Assembly (NCBI GenBank): GCA_030762175.1
Contig: JAUJEO010000021.1
Span: 868,001 to 932,000, forward strand
Direction of reading: 5' to 3'
Length of the DNA: 64,000 nt
Source of the DNA: Metallyticus violacea
Taxonomy: Eukaryota > Arthropoda > Insecta > Mantodea > Metallyticidae
A program made the translations under genes and the position numbers. Under the pieces are notes generated by a model. The model did no database searches and was not told the origin of the DNA. It saw only the letters and a program-made list of their open reading frames with translations. Positions 36,619-49,940 of this stretch are shown piece after piece. Every line of letters begins with the position of its first letter. Position 1 is the first letter of the stretch.

Positions 36619-38147
36619 TAGCCTCAGTAAAGCATATTATGCACAAAGAATCTCGAAAAGAAAAAAGTTTTTTTTCGAAGTTTCGAAACTTCGTTTGACT
36701 CAGTTTTTTTCCGTTCTAATTTGACATAACTGGTTCTCTTTCATTATACTAGTTTGATAGCCTCAGTTAAGCATATTATATGCAAAGAATCTCGAAAAGA
36801 AAAAATTTTTTTTTCGAATTTTGGAAACTTCGTTAGAATCACTTTTTTTCCGTTCTTATTTTAGGTAACTGGTTCTCTTTCATTATACTAATTTGATAGC
36901 CTCAGTAAAGCATATTATGCGCAAAGAATCTTGAAAAGAAAAAAAATTTTTTTCGAAGTTTGGAAACGTCGTTAGAATCACTTTTATTCCGTTCTTATTT
37001 GAGATAACTGGTTCTCTTTCATTATACTAGTTTGATAGCCTCAGAAAAGCATATTATCCGCAAAGAATCTCGAAAAGAAAAAAGTTTTTTTTCGAAGTTT
37101 GGAAACTTCGTTTGAATAACTTTTTTTCGGTTCTTATTTAAGATAACTGCTTCTCTTTCATTATACTAGTTTGATAGCCTCAGAAAAGCATATTATGCGC
37201 AAAGAATCTCGAAAAGAAAAAATTTTTTTTTCGAAGTTTGGAAACTTCGTTAGAATCACTTTTTTTCCGTTCTTATTTGAGATAACTGGTTCTCTTTCAT
37301 TATATTAGTTTGATAGCCTCAGAAAAGCATATTATGCGCAAAGAATCTCGAAAAGAAAAAAAATTTTTTTCGAAGTTTGGAAACTTCGTTAGAATCACTT
37401 TTTTTCCGTTCTTATTTGAAATAACTGGTTCTCTTTCATGATACTAGTTTGATAGCCTCGGAAAATCATATTATGCGCAAAGAATCTCGAAAAAAAAAAA
37501 TTTTTTTTCGATGTTTGGAAACTTTGTTAGAATCACTTTTTTTCCGTTCTTATTTGAGATAACTGGTTGTCTTTCATTATACTAGTTTGATAGCCTCAGA
37601 AAGGCATATTATGCGCAAAGAATCTCGAAAAGAAAAAAGTATTTTTTCGAAGTTTGGAAACTTCGTTTGAATAACTTTTTTTCCGTTCTTATTTGAGATA
37701 ACTGGTTCTATTTCATTATACTAGTTTGATAGCCTCAGAAAAGCATATTATGCGCAAAGAATCTCGAAAAGAAAAAAATTTTTTTTCGAAGTTTGGAAAC
37801 TTCGTTAGAATCACTTTTTTTCCGTTCTTATTTGAGATTATTGGTTCTCTTTCATTATAGTAGTTTGATAGCCTCAGAAAAGCATATTATGCTCAAAGAA
37901 TCTCGAAAAGAAAAAAAATTTTTTTCGAAGTTAGGAAACTTCGTTAGAATCACTTTTTTTTCCTTTCTTATTTGAGATAACTGGTTCTCTTTCATTATAC
38001 TAGTTTGATAGCCTCAGCAAAGCATATTATTCACAAAGAATCTCGAAAAGAAAAAAATTTTTTTTCGAAGTTTGGAAACGTCGTTTGAATCACTTTTATT
38101 CCGTTCTTATTTGAGATAACTGGTTCTCTTTCACTATACTAGTTTGA
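36619..38147. repeat. HOR block, 11 monomers (1529 bp), copy of 27459-28986
   Basis: Order: a b c d e e' q j k f' l, with the same private variants as 27459-28986 (aactgcttctc, tatattag, gcctcggaaaatc, gtattttttcg). Differences include tattatccgc at about 37057 and an extra T before cctttctt at about 37970. Confidence 0.86.
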
Positions 38148-41100
38148 TAGCCTCAGTAAAGCATATTATGCACAAAGAATCTCGAAAAGAAAAAAGTTTT
38201 TTTTCGAAGTTTCGAAACTTTGTTTGACTCAGTTTTTTTCCGTTCTAATTTGACATAACTGGTTCTCTTTCATTATACTTGTTTGATAGCCTCAGTAAAG
38301 CATATTATATGCAAAGAATCTCGAAAAGAAAAAATTTTTTTTTCGAATTTTGGAAACTTCGTTGGAATCACTTTTTTTCCGTTCTTATTTTAGGTAACTG
38401 GTTCTCTTTCATTATACTAATTTGATAGCCTCAGTAAAGCATATTATGCGCAAAGAATCTTGAAAAGAAAAAAAATTTTTTTCGAAGTTTGGAAACGTCG
38501 TTAGAATCACTTTTTTTTCGTTCTTATTTGAGATAACTGGTTCTCTTTCATTATACTAGTTTGATAGCCTCAGAAAAGCATATTATGCGCAAAGAATCTC
38601 GAAAAGAAAAAAGTTTTTTTTCGAAGTTTGGAAACTTCGTTTGAATAACTTTTTTTCCGTTCTTATTTGAGATAACTGGTTCTCTTTCATTTTACTAGTT
38701 TGATAGCCTCAGAAAAGCATATTATGCGCAAAGAATCTCGAAAAGAAAAATTTTTTTTTTCGAAGTTTGGAAACTTCGTTAGAATCACTTTTTTTCCGTT
38801 CTTATTTGAGATAACTGGTTCTCTTTCATTATACTAGTTTGATAGCCTCAGAAAAGCATATTATGCGCAAAGAATCTCGAAAAGAAAAAAATTTTTTTTC
38901 GAAGTTTGGAAACTTCGTTAGAATCACTTTTTTTCCGTTCTTATTTGAAATAACTGGTTCTCTTTCATGATACTAGTTTGATAGCCTCAGAAAATCATAT
39001 TATGCGCAAAGAATCTCGAAAAGAAAAAAATTTTTTTTCGATGTTTGGAAACTTTGTTAGAATCACTTTTTTTCCGTTCTTATTTGAGATAACTGGTTCT
39101 CTTTCATTATACTAGTTTGATAGCCTCAGAAAAGCATATTATGCACAAAGAATCTCAAAAAGAAAAAAATTTTTTTTCGAAGTTTGGAAACATCTTTAGA
39201 ATCACTTTTTTCCGTTTTTATTTGCGATAACTGGTTCTCTTTCATTATACTAGTTTGATAGCCTCAGAAAACCATATTATGCGCAAAGAATCTCGAAAAG
39301 AAAAAAATTTTTTTCGAAGTTTGGAAACTTCTTTAGAATCACTATTTTTCCGTTCTTATTTGAGATTACTGGTTCTCTTTCATTATACTAATTAGATAGC
39401 CTCAGAAAAGCATATTACGCGCAAAGAATCTCGAAAATAAAAAAAATTTTTTAGAACTTTGGAAACTTCGTTAGAATCACTTTTTTTTCCGATCTTATTT
39501 GAGATAACTGGTTCTCTTTCATTATACTAGTTTGATAGCCTCATAAAAGCATATTATGTGCAAAGAATCTCGAAAAGAAAAAAAATTTTTTTCGAAGTTT
39601 GGAAACTTCGTTAGAATCACTTTTTTCCGTTCTTATTTTACATAACTGGTTGTCTTTCATTATACTAATTTGATAGCCTCAGTAAAGCATATTATGCGCA
39701 AAGAATCTCGAAAAGAAAAAAAAATTTTTCGAAGTTTGGAAACGTCGTTAGAATCACTTTTTTTCCGTTCTTATTTGAGATAACTGGTTCTCTTTCATTA
39801 TACTAGTTTGATAGCCTCAGAAAGGCATATTATGCGCAAAGAATCTCGAAAAGAAAAAAATTTTTTTTCGAAGTTTGGAAACGTCGTTTGAATCACTGTT
39901 ATTCCGTTCTTATTTGAGATAACTGGTTCTCTTTCACTATACTAGTTTGATAGCCTCAGAAAAGCATATTATGCTCAAAGAATCTCGAAAAGAAAAAAAA
40001 TTTTTTTCGAAGTTAGGAAACTTCGTTAGAATCACTTTTTTTTCCTTTCTTATTTGAGATAACTGGTTCTCTTTCATTATACTAGTTTGATAGCCTCAGC
40101 AAAGCATATTATTCACAAAGAATCTCGAAAAGAAAAAAATTTTTTTTCGAAGTTTGGAAACGTCGTTTGAATCACTTTTATTCCGTTCTTATTTGAGATA
40201 ACTGGTTCTCTTTCACTATACTAGTTTGATAGCCTCAGTAAAGCATATTATGCACAAAGAATCTCGAAAAGAAAAAAGTTTTTTTTCGAAGTTTCGAAAC
40301 TTTGTTTGACTCAGTTTTTTTCCGTTCTAATTTGACATAACTGGTTCTCTTTCATTATACTTGTTTGATAGCCTCAGTAAAGCATATTATATGCAAAGAA
40401 TCTCGAAAAGAAAAAATTTTTTTTTCGAATTTTGGAAACTTCGTTGGAATCACTTTTTTTCCGTTCTTATTTTAGGTAACTGGTTCTCTTTCATTATACT
40501 AATTTGATAGCCTCAGTAAAGCATATTATGCGCAAAGAATCTTGAAAAGAAAAAAAATTTTTTTCGAAGTTTGGAAACGTCGTTAGAATCACTTTTTTTT
40601 CGTTCTTATTTGAGATAACTGGTTCTCTTTCATTATACTAGTTTGATAGCCTCAGAAAAGCATATTATGCGCAAAGAATCTCGAAAAGAAAAAAGTTTTT
40701 TTTCGAAGTTTGGAAACTTCGTTTGAATAACTTTTTTTCCGTTCTTATTTGAGATAACTGGTTCTCTTTCATTTTACTAGTTTGATAGCCTCAGAAAAGC
40801 ATATTATGCGCAAAGAATCTCGAAAAGAAAAATTTTTTTTTTCGAAGTTTGGAAACTTCGTTAGAATCACTTTTTTTCCGTTCTTATTTGAGATAACTGG
40901 TTCTCTTTCATTATACTAGTTTGATAGCCTCAGAAAAGCATATTATGCGCAAAGAATCTCGAAAAGAAAAAAATTTTTTTTCGAAGTTTGGAAACTTCGT
41001 TAGAATCACTTTTTTTCCGTTCTTATTTGAAATAACTGGTTCTCTTTCATGATACTAGTTTGATAGCCTCAGAAAATCATATTATGCGCAAAGAATCTCG

Positions 41101-42030
41101 AAAAGAAAAAAATTTTTTTTCGATGTTTGGAAACTTTGTTAGAATCACTTTTTTTCCGTTCTTATTTGAGATAACTGGTTCTCTTTCATTATACTAGTTT
41201 GATAGCCTCAGAAAAGCATATTATGCACAAAGAATCTCAAAAAGAAAAAAATTTTTTTTCGAAGTTTGGAAACATCTTTAGAATCACTTTTTTCCGTTTT
41301 TATTTGCGATAACTGGTTCTCTTTCATTATACTAGTTTGATAGCCTCAGAAAACCATATTATGCGCAAAGAATCTCGAAAAGAAAAAAATTTTTTTCGAA
41401 GTTTGGAAACTTCTTTAGAATCACTATTTTTCCGTTCTTATTTGAGATTACTGGTTCTCTTTCATTATACTAATTAGATAGCCTCAGAAAAGCATATTAC
41501 GCGCAAAGAATCTCGAAAATAAAAAAAATTTTTTAGAACTTTGGAAACTTCGTTAGAATCACTTTTTTTTCCGATCTTATTTGAGATAACTGGTTCTCTT
41601 TCATTATACTAGTTTGATAGCCTCATAAAAGCATATTATGTGCAAAGAATCTCGAAAAGAAAAAAAATTTTTTTCGAAGTTTGGAAACTTCGTTAGAATC
41701 ACTTTTTTCCGTTCTTATTTTACATAACTGGTTGTCTTTCATTATACTAATTTGATAGCCTCAGTAAAGCATATTATGCGCAAAGAATCTCGAAAAGAAA
41801 AAAAAATTTTTCGAAGTTTGGAAACGTCGTTAGAATCACTTTTTTTCCGTTCTTATTTGAGATAACTGGTTCTCTTTCATTATACTAGTTTGATAGCCTC
41901 AGAAAGGCATATTATGCGCAAAGAATCTCGAAAAGAAAAAAGTTTTTTTTCGAAGTTTGGAAACTTCGTTTGAATAACTTTTTTTCCGTTCTTATTTGAG
42001 ATAACTGGTTCTATTTCATTATACTAGTTT
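37875..42030. repeat. Tandem duplication of 15 monomers (about 2080 bp)
   Basis: The series f' l a b c d e e' q s n4' n5 h i j is present twice at a 2080-bp offset. The junction near 39850-39960 shows j fused to l, then f' again with the gctcaaag variant. Confidence 0.83.
38148..40229. repeat. HOR block, 15 monomers (2082 bp)
   Basis: Order: a b c d e e' q s n4' n5 h i j/l f' l. The left part of j is fused to the right part of l near 39840-39890, and an f'-l pair follows. Together with the next block it forms a 15-monomer tandem duplication of about 2.08 kb. Confidence 0.85.
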
Positions 42031-42309
42031 GATAGCCTCAGAAAAGCATATTATGCGCAAAGAATCTCGAAAAGAAAAATTTTTTTTTCGAAGTTTGGAA
42101 ACTTCGTTAGAATCACTTTTTTTCCGTTCTTATTTGAGATTACTGGTTCTCTTTCATTATAGTAGTTTGATAGCCTCAGAAAAGCATATTATTCACAAAG
42201 AATCTCGAAAAGAAAAAAATTTTTTTTCGAAGTTTGGAAACGTCGTTTGAATCACTGTTATTCCGTTCTTATTTGAGATAACTGGTTCTCTTTCACTATA
42301 CTAGTTTGA
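40230..42309. repeat. HOR block, 15 monomers (2080 bp)
   Basis: Order: a b c d e e' q s n4' n5 h i j k l. Up to i it is almost identical to the preceding block, with shared tctcaaaaag in s, cataaaagcatattatgtgc in h and ttttacataac. It then continues into normal j-k-l. Confidence 0.85.
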
Positions 42310-44390
42310 TAGCCTCAGTAAAGCATATTATGCACAAAGAATCTCGAAAAGAAAAAAGTTTTTTTTCGAAGTTTCGAAACTTCGTTTGACCCAGTTTTTT
42401 TCCGTTCTAATTTGACATAACTGGTTCTCTTTCATTATACTAGTTTGATAGCCTCAGTTAAGCATATTATATGCAAAGAATCTCGAAAAGAAAAAATTTT
42501 TTTTTCGAATTTTGGAAACTTCGTTAGAATCACTTTTTTTCCGTTCTTATTTTAGGTAACTGGTTCTCTTTCATTATACTAATTTAATAGCCTCAGTAAA
42601 GCATATTATGCGCAAAGAATCTGGAAAAGAAAAAAAATTTTTTTCTAAGTTTGGAAACTTCGTTAGAATCACTTTTTTTCCGTTCTTATTTGAGATAACT
42701 GGTTCTCTTTCATTATACTAGTTTGATAGCCTCAGAAAACCATATTATGCGCAAAGAATCTCGAAAAGAAAAAAATTTTTTTTCGAAGTTAGGAAACTTC
42801 TTTAGAATCACTTTTTTTCCGTTCTTATTTGAGATAACTGGTTCTCTTTCATTATACTAATTAGATAGCCTCAGAAAAGCATATTACGCGCAAAGAATCT
42901 CGAAAATAAAAAAATTTTTTTAGAACTTTGGAAACTTCGTTAGAATCACTTTTTTTCCGTTCTTATTTGAGATAACTCGTTCTCTTTCATTATACTAGTT
43001 TGATAGCCTCAGAAAACCATATTATGCGCAAAGAATCTCGAAAAGAAAAAAAATTTTTTTCGAAGTTTGGAAACGTCGTTTAAATCACTTTTTTCCGTTC
43101 TTATTTGAGATAACTGGTTCTCTTTCATTATACTAGTTTGATAGCCTCAGTAAAGCATATCATGCACAAAGAATCTCGAAAAGAAAAAAAAAATTTTTCG
43201 AAGTTTGGAAACTTCATTAGAATCACTTTTTTTCCGTTCTTATTTGAGATAACTGGTTCTCTTTCATTATAGTAGTTTGATAGCCTCAGAAAAGCATATT
43301 ATGCACAAAGAATCTCGAAAAGAAAAAAAAAATTTTTCGAAGTTAGGAAACTTCGTTAGAATCACTTTTTTTCCGTTCTTATTTGAGATAACTGGTTCTC
43401 TTTCATTATACTAGTTTGATAGCCTCAGCAAAGCATATTATGCACAAAGAATCTCGAAAATAAAAAATTTTTTTTTCGAAGTTTGGAAACTTCGTTTGAA
43501 TCACTTTTTTTCCGTTCTTATTTGAGATAACTGGTTCTCTTTCACTATACTAGTTTGATAGCCTCAGTAAAGCATATTATGCACAAAGAATCTCGAAAAG
43601 AAAAAAGTTTTTTTTCGAAGTTTCGAAACTTCGTTTGAATCACTTTTTTTCCGTTCTAATTTGAAATAACTGGTTCTCTTTCATTATACTAGTTTGATAG
43701 CCTCAGTAAAGCATATTATGTGCAAAGAATCTCGAAAAGAAAAAAAATTTTTTTCGAAGTTTGGAAACTTCGTTAGAATCACTTTTTTTCCGTTCTTATT
43801 TTAGATAACTGGTTGTCTTTCATTATACTAATTTGATAGCCTCAGTAAAGCATATTATGCGCAAAGAATCTCGAAAAGAAAAAAAAATTTTTTCGAAGTT
43901 TGGAAACGTCGTTAGAATCACTTTTTTTCCGTTCTTATTTGAGATAACTGGTTCTCTTTCATTATACTAGTTTGATAGCCTCAGAAAGGCATATTATGCG
44001 CAAAGAATCTCGAAAAGAAAAAAGTTTTTTTTCGAAGTTTGGAAACTTCGTTTGAATAACTTTTTTTCCGTTCTTATTTGAGATAACTGGTTCTATTTCA
44101 TTATACTAGTTTGATAGCCTCAGAAAAGCATATTATGCGCAAAGAATCTCGAAAAGAAAAATTTTTTTTTCGAAGTTTGGAAACTTCGTTAGAATCACTT
44201 TTTTTCCGTTCTTATTTGAGATTACTGGTTCTCTTTCATTATAGTAGTTTGATAGCCTCAGAAAAGCATATTATTCACAAAGAATCTCGAAAAGAAAAAA
44301 ATTTTTTTCGAAGTTTGGAAACGTCGTTTGAATCACTTTTATTCCGTTCTTATTTGAGATAACTGGTTCTCTTTCACTATACTAGTTTGA
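42310..44390. repeat. HOR block, 15 monomers (2081 bp) of different composition
   Basis: Order: a b n2 n4 n5 n6 p f t g h i j k l. Although it has the same length as the two preceding blocks, its interior is different and it lacks c, d and e. The marker reads tttgacccag instead of tttgactcag. n2 here has tttctaagtttgg, which breaks the second dyad. Confidence 0.83.
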
Positions 44391-46609
44391 TAGCCTCAGT
44401 AAAGCATATTATGCACAAAGAATCTCGAAAAGAAAAAAGTTTTTTTTCGAAGTTTCGAAACTTCGTTTGACTCAGTTTTTTTCCGTTCTAATTTGACATA
44501 ACTGGTTCTCTTTCATTATACTAGTTTGATAGCCTCAGTTAAGCATATTATATGCAAAGAATCTCGAAAAGAAAAAATTTTTTTTTCGAATTTTGGAAAC
44601 TTCGTTAGAATCACTTTTTTTCCGTTCTTATTTTAGGTAACTGGTTCTCTTTCATTATACTAATTTGATAGCCTCAGTAAAGCATATTATGCGCAAAGAA
44701 TCTTGAAAAGAAAAAAAATTTTTTTCGAAGTTTGGAAACGTCGTTAGAATTACTTTTTTTCCGTTCTTATTTGAGATAACTGGTTCTCTTTCATTATACT
44801 AGTTTGATAGCCTCAGAAAAGCATACTATGCGCAAAGAATCTCGAAAAGAAAAAAGTTTTTTTTCGAAGTTTGGAAACTTCGTTTGAATAACTTTTTTTC
44901 GGTTCTTATTTAAGATAACTGGTTCTCTTTCATTATACTAGTTTGATAGCCTCAGAAAAGCATATTATGCGCAAAGAATCTCGAAAAGAAAAAATTTTTT
45001 TTTCGAAGTTTGGAAACTTCGTTAGAATCACTTTTTTTCCGTTCTTATTTGAGATAACTGGTTCTCTTTCATTATACTAGTTTGATAGCCTCAGTAAAGC
45101 ATATTATGCACAAAGAATCTCGAAAAGAAAAAAAATTTTTTTCGAAGTTTGGAAACTTCGTTAGAATCACTTTTTTTTCCGTTCTTATTTGAGATAACTG
45201 GTTCTCTTTCATTATACTAGTTTGATAGCCTCAGAAAAGCATATTATGCGCAAAGAATCTCGAAAAGAAAAAAGTTTTTTTTCGAAGTTTGGAAACTTCT
45301 TTTGCATAACTTTTTTTCCGTTCTTATTTGAGATAACTGGTTCTCTTTCATTATACTAGTTTGATAGCCTCAGAAAACCATATTATGCGCAAAGAATCTC
45401 GAAAAGAAAAAAATTTTTTTTCGAAGTTAGGAAACTTCTTTAGAATCACTTTTTTTCCGTTCTTATTTGAGATAACTGGTTCTCTTTCATTATACTAATT
45501 AGATAGCCTCAGAAAAGCATATTACGCGCAAAGAATCTCGAAAATAAAAAAATTTTTTTAGAACTTTGGAAACTTCGTTAGAATCACTTTTTTTCCGTTC
45601 TTATTTGAGATAACTCGTTCTCTTTCATTATACTAGTTTGATACCCTCAGAAAACCATATTATGCGCAAAGAATCTCGAAAAGAAAAAAAATTTTTTTCG
45701 AAGTTTGGAAACGTCGTTTGAATCACTTTTTTCCGTTCTTATTTGAGATAACGGGTTATCTTTCATTATAGTAGTTTGATAGCCTCAGAAAACCATATTA
45801 TGAGCAAAGAATCTCGAAATGAAAAAAATTTTTTTTCGAAGTTTGGAAACGTCGTTTGAATCACTTTTTTCCGTTCTTATTTGAGATAACGGGTTCTCTT
45901 TCCTTATACTAGTTTGATAGCCTCAGAAAAGCATATTATGCACAAAGAATCTCGAAAAGAAAAAAAAATTTTTTCGAAATTAGGAAACTTCGTTAGAATC
46001 ACTTTTTTTCCGCTCTTATTTGAGATAACTGTTTCTCTTTCATTATACTAGTTTGATAGCCTCAGCAAAGCATATTATGCACAAAGAATCTCAAAAAGAA
46101 AAAAAATTTTTTTCGAAGTTTGGAACTTCGTTTGAATCACTTTTTTTCCGTTCTTATTTGAGATAACTGGTTCTCTTTCATTATACTAGTTTGATAGCCT
46201 CAGAAAGGCATATTATGCGCAAAGAATCTCGAAAAGAAAAAATTTTTTTTCGAAGTTTGGAAACTTCGTTTGAATAACTTTTTTTCCGTTCTTATTTGAG
46301 ATAACTGGTTCTATTTCATTATACTAGTTTGATAGCCTCAGAAAAGCATATTATGCGCAAAGAATCTCGAAAAGAAAAATTTTTTTTTCGAAGTTTGGAA
46401 ACTTCGTTAGAATCACTTTTTTTCCGTTCTTATTTGAGATTACTGGTTCTCTTTCATTATAGTAGTTTGATAGCCTCAGAAAAGCATATTATTCACAAAG
46501 AATCTCGAAAAGAAAAAAATTTTTTTTCGAAGTTTGGAAACGTCGTTTGAATCACTTTTATTCCGTTCTTATTTGAGATAACTGGTTCTCTTTCACTATA
46601 CTAGTTTGA
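44391..46609. repeat. HOR block, 16 monomers (2219 bp) with conversion-like monomer
   Basis: Order: a b c d e e3 n3 n4 n5 n6' n8* v u j k l. n8* (about 45780-45920) starts as n8 (tatgagc, gaaatg), carries the core of n6' (aaacgtcgtttgaatcacttttttcc, ataacggg) and ends as n8 (tctctttcctt). The next monomer w is absent here but present in the related stretch at about 55500. Confidence 0.84.
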
Positions 46610-49600
46610 TAGCCTCAGTAAAGCATATTATGCACAAAGAATCTCGAAAAGAAAAAAGTTTTTTTTCGAAGTTTCGAAACTTCGTTTGACTCAGTTTTTT
46701 TCCGTTCTAATTTGACATAACTGGTTCTCTTTCATTATACTAGTTTGATAGCCTCAGTTAAGCATATTATATGCAAAGAATCTCGAAAAGAAAAAATTTT
46801 TTTTTCGAATTTTGGAAACTTCGTTAGAATCACTTTTTTTCCGTTCTTATTTTAGGTAACTGGTTCTCTTTCATTATACTAATTTGATAGCCTCAGTAAA
46901 GCATATTATGCGCAAAGAATCTTGAAAAGAAAAAAAATTTTTTTCGAAGTTTGTAAACGTCGTTAGAATCACTTTTTTTCCGTTCTTATTTGAGATAACT
47001 GGTTCTCTTTCATTATACTAGTTTGATAGCCTCAGAAAAGCATATTATGCGCAAAGAATCTCGAAAAGAAAAAAGTTTTTTTTCGAAGTTTGGAAACTTC
47101 GTTTGAATAACTTTTTTTCGGTTCTTATTTAAGATAACTGGTTCTCTTTCATTATACTAGTTTGATAGCCTCAGAAAAGCATATTATGCGCACAGAATCT
47201 CGAAAAGAAAAAATTTTTTTTTCGAAGTTTGGAAACTTCGTTAGAATCACTTTTTTTCCGTTCTTATTTGAGATAACTGGTTCTCTTTCATTATACTAGT
47301 TTGATAGCCTCAGTAAAGCATATTATGCACAAAGAATCTCGAAAAGAAAAAAAATTTTTTTCGAAGTTTGGAAACTTCGTTAGAATCACTTTTTTTTCCG
47401 TTCTTATTTGAGATAACTGGTTCTCTTTCATTATACTAGTTTGATAGCCTCAGAAAAGCATATTATGCGCAAAGAATCTCGAAAAGAAAAAAGTTTTTTT
47501 TCGAAGTTTGGAAACTTCTTTTGCATAACTTTTTTTCCGTTCTTATTTGAGATAACTGGTTCTCTTTCATTATACTAGTTTGATAGCCTCAGAAAACCAT
47601 ATTATGCGCAAAGAATCTCGAAAAGAAAAAAATTTTTTTTCGAAGTTAGGAAACTTCTTTAGAATCACTTTTTTTCCGTTCTTATTTGAGATAACTGGTT
47701 CTCTTTCATTATACTAATTAGATAGCCTCAGAAAAGCATATTACGCGCAAAGAATCTCGAAAATAAAAAAATTTTTTTAGAACTTTGGAAACTTCGTTAG
47801 AATCACTTTTTTTCCGTTCTTATTTGAGATAACTCGTTCTCTTTCATTATACTAGTTTGATACCCTCAGAAAACCATATTATGCGCAAAGAATCTCGAAA
47901 AGAAAAAAAATTTTTTTCGAAGTTTGGAAACGTCGTTTGAATCACTTTTTTCCGTTCTTATTTGAGATAACGGGTTATCTTTCATTATAGTAGTTTGATA
48001 GCCTCAGAAAACCATATTATGAGCAAAGAATCTCAAAATGAAAAAAATTTTTTTTCGAAGTATGGAAACTTCCTTAGAATCACTTTTTTTCCATTCTTAT
48101 TTGAGATAACTGGTTCTCTTTCCTTATACTAGTTTGATAGCCTCAGAAAAGCATATTATGCGCAAAGAATCTTGAAAAGAAAAAGTTTTTTTTCGAAGTT
48201 TGGAAACTTCGTTTGAATAACTTTTTTTCCGTTCTTATTTGAGATAACTGGTTCTCTTTCATTATACTAGTTTGATAGCCTCAGAAAAGCATATTATGCA
48301 CAAAGAATCTCGAAAAGAAAAAAAAATTTTTTCGAAATTAGGAAACTTCGTTAGAATCACTTTTTTTCCGCTCTTATTTGAGATAACTGTTTCTCTTTCA
48401 TTATACTAGTTTGATAGCCTCAGCAAAGCATATTATGCACAAAGAATCTCAAAAAGAAAAAAAATTTTTTTCGAAGTTTGGAACTTCGTTTGAATCACTT
48501 CTTTTCCGTTCTTATTTGAGATAACTGGTTCTCTTTCATTATACTAGTTTGATAGCCTCAGTAAAGCATATCATGCACAAAGAATCTAAAAGAAAAAAAA
48601 ATTTTTTCGAAGTTTGGAAACTTCATTAGAATCACTTTTTTTCCGTTCTTATTTGAGATAACTGGTTCTCTTTCATTATAGTAGTTTGATAGCCTCAGAA
48701 AAGCATATTATGCACAAAGAATCTCGAAAAGAAAAAAAAAATTTTTCGAAGTTAGGAAACTTCGTTAGAATCACTTTTTTTCCGTTCTTATTTGAGATAA
48801 CTGGTTCTCTTTCATTATACTAGTTTGATAGCCTCAGCAAAGCATATTATGCACAAAGAATCTCGAAAAGAAAAAAAATTTTTTTCGAAGTTTGGTAACT
48901 TCGTTTGAATCACTTTTTTTCCGTTCTTTTTTGAGATAACTGGTTCTCTTTCACTATACTAGTTTGATAGCCTCAGTAAAGCATATTATGCACAAAGAAT
49001 CTCGAAAAGAAAAAAGTTTTTTTTCGAAGTTTCGAAACTTCGTTTGAATCACTTTTTTTCCGTTCTAATTTGAGATAACTGGTTCTCTTTCATTATACTA
49101 GTTTGATAGCCTCAGTAAAGCATATTATGTGCAAAGAATCTCGAAAAGAAAAAAAATTTTTTTCGAAGTTTGGAAACTTCGTTAGAATCACTTTTTTTCC
49201 GTTCTTATTTTAGATAACTGGTTGTCTTTCATTATACTAATTTGATAGCCTCAGTAAAGCATATTATGCGCAAAGAATCTCGAAAAGAAAAAAAAATTTT
49301 TTCGAAGTTTGGAAACGTCGTTAGAATCACTTTTTTTCCGTTCTTATTTGAGATAACTGGTTCTCTTTCATTATACTAGTTTGATAGCCTCAGAAAGGCA
49401 TATTATGCGCAAAGAATCTCGAAAAGAAAAAAGTTTTTTTTCGAAGTTTGGAAACTTCGTTTGAATAACTTTTTTTCCGTTCTTATTTGAGATAACTGGT
49501 TCTATTTCATTATACTAGTTTGATAGCCTCAGAAAAGCATATTATGCGCAAAGAATCTCGAAAAGAAAAAATTTTTTTTTCGAAGTTTGGGAACTTCGTT

Positions 49601-49940
49601 AGAATCACTTTTTTTCCGTTCTTATTTGAGATTACTGGTTCTCTTTCATTATAGTAGTTTGATAGCCTCAGAAAAGCATATTATGCACAAAGAATCTCGA
49701 AAAGAAAAAAAATTTTTTTCGAAGTTAGGAAACTTCGTTAGAATCACTTTTTTTCCGTTCTTATTTGAGATAACTGGTTCTCTTTCATTATACTAGTTTG
49801 ATAGCCTCAGCGAAGCATATTATTCACAAAGAATCTCGAAAAGAAAAAATTTTTTTTTCGAAGTTTGGAAACGTCGTTTGAATCACTTTTATTCCGTTCT
49901 TATTTGAGATAACTGGTTCTCTTTCACTATACTAGTTTGA
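46610..49940. repeat. HOR block, 24 monomers (3331 bp)
   Basis: Order: a b c d e e3 n3 n4 n5 n6' n8 w v u p f t g h i j k f' l. It is the intact relative of 22874-25929. Its first 21 monomers recur from 56329, with the shared gtttgtaaacg variant in c. One p monomer has lost bases in the landmark (gaatctaaaag at about 48583). Confidence 0.85.

Noticed and set aside
38340..38375. CENP-B box-like sequence (ttcgttggaatcac; also near 40442 and 53213, and the common form ttcgttagaatcac)
   Set aside because: It matches the TTCG, A and first C of the known core nTTCGnnnnAnnCGGGn but lacks the GGG. The aaacg of c, i and l monomers matches another part but lacks TTCG. These partial matches are expected by chance in this sequence, so I do not call a box.
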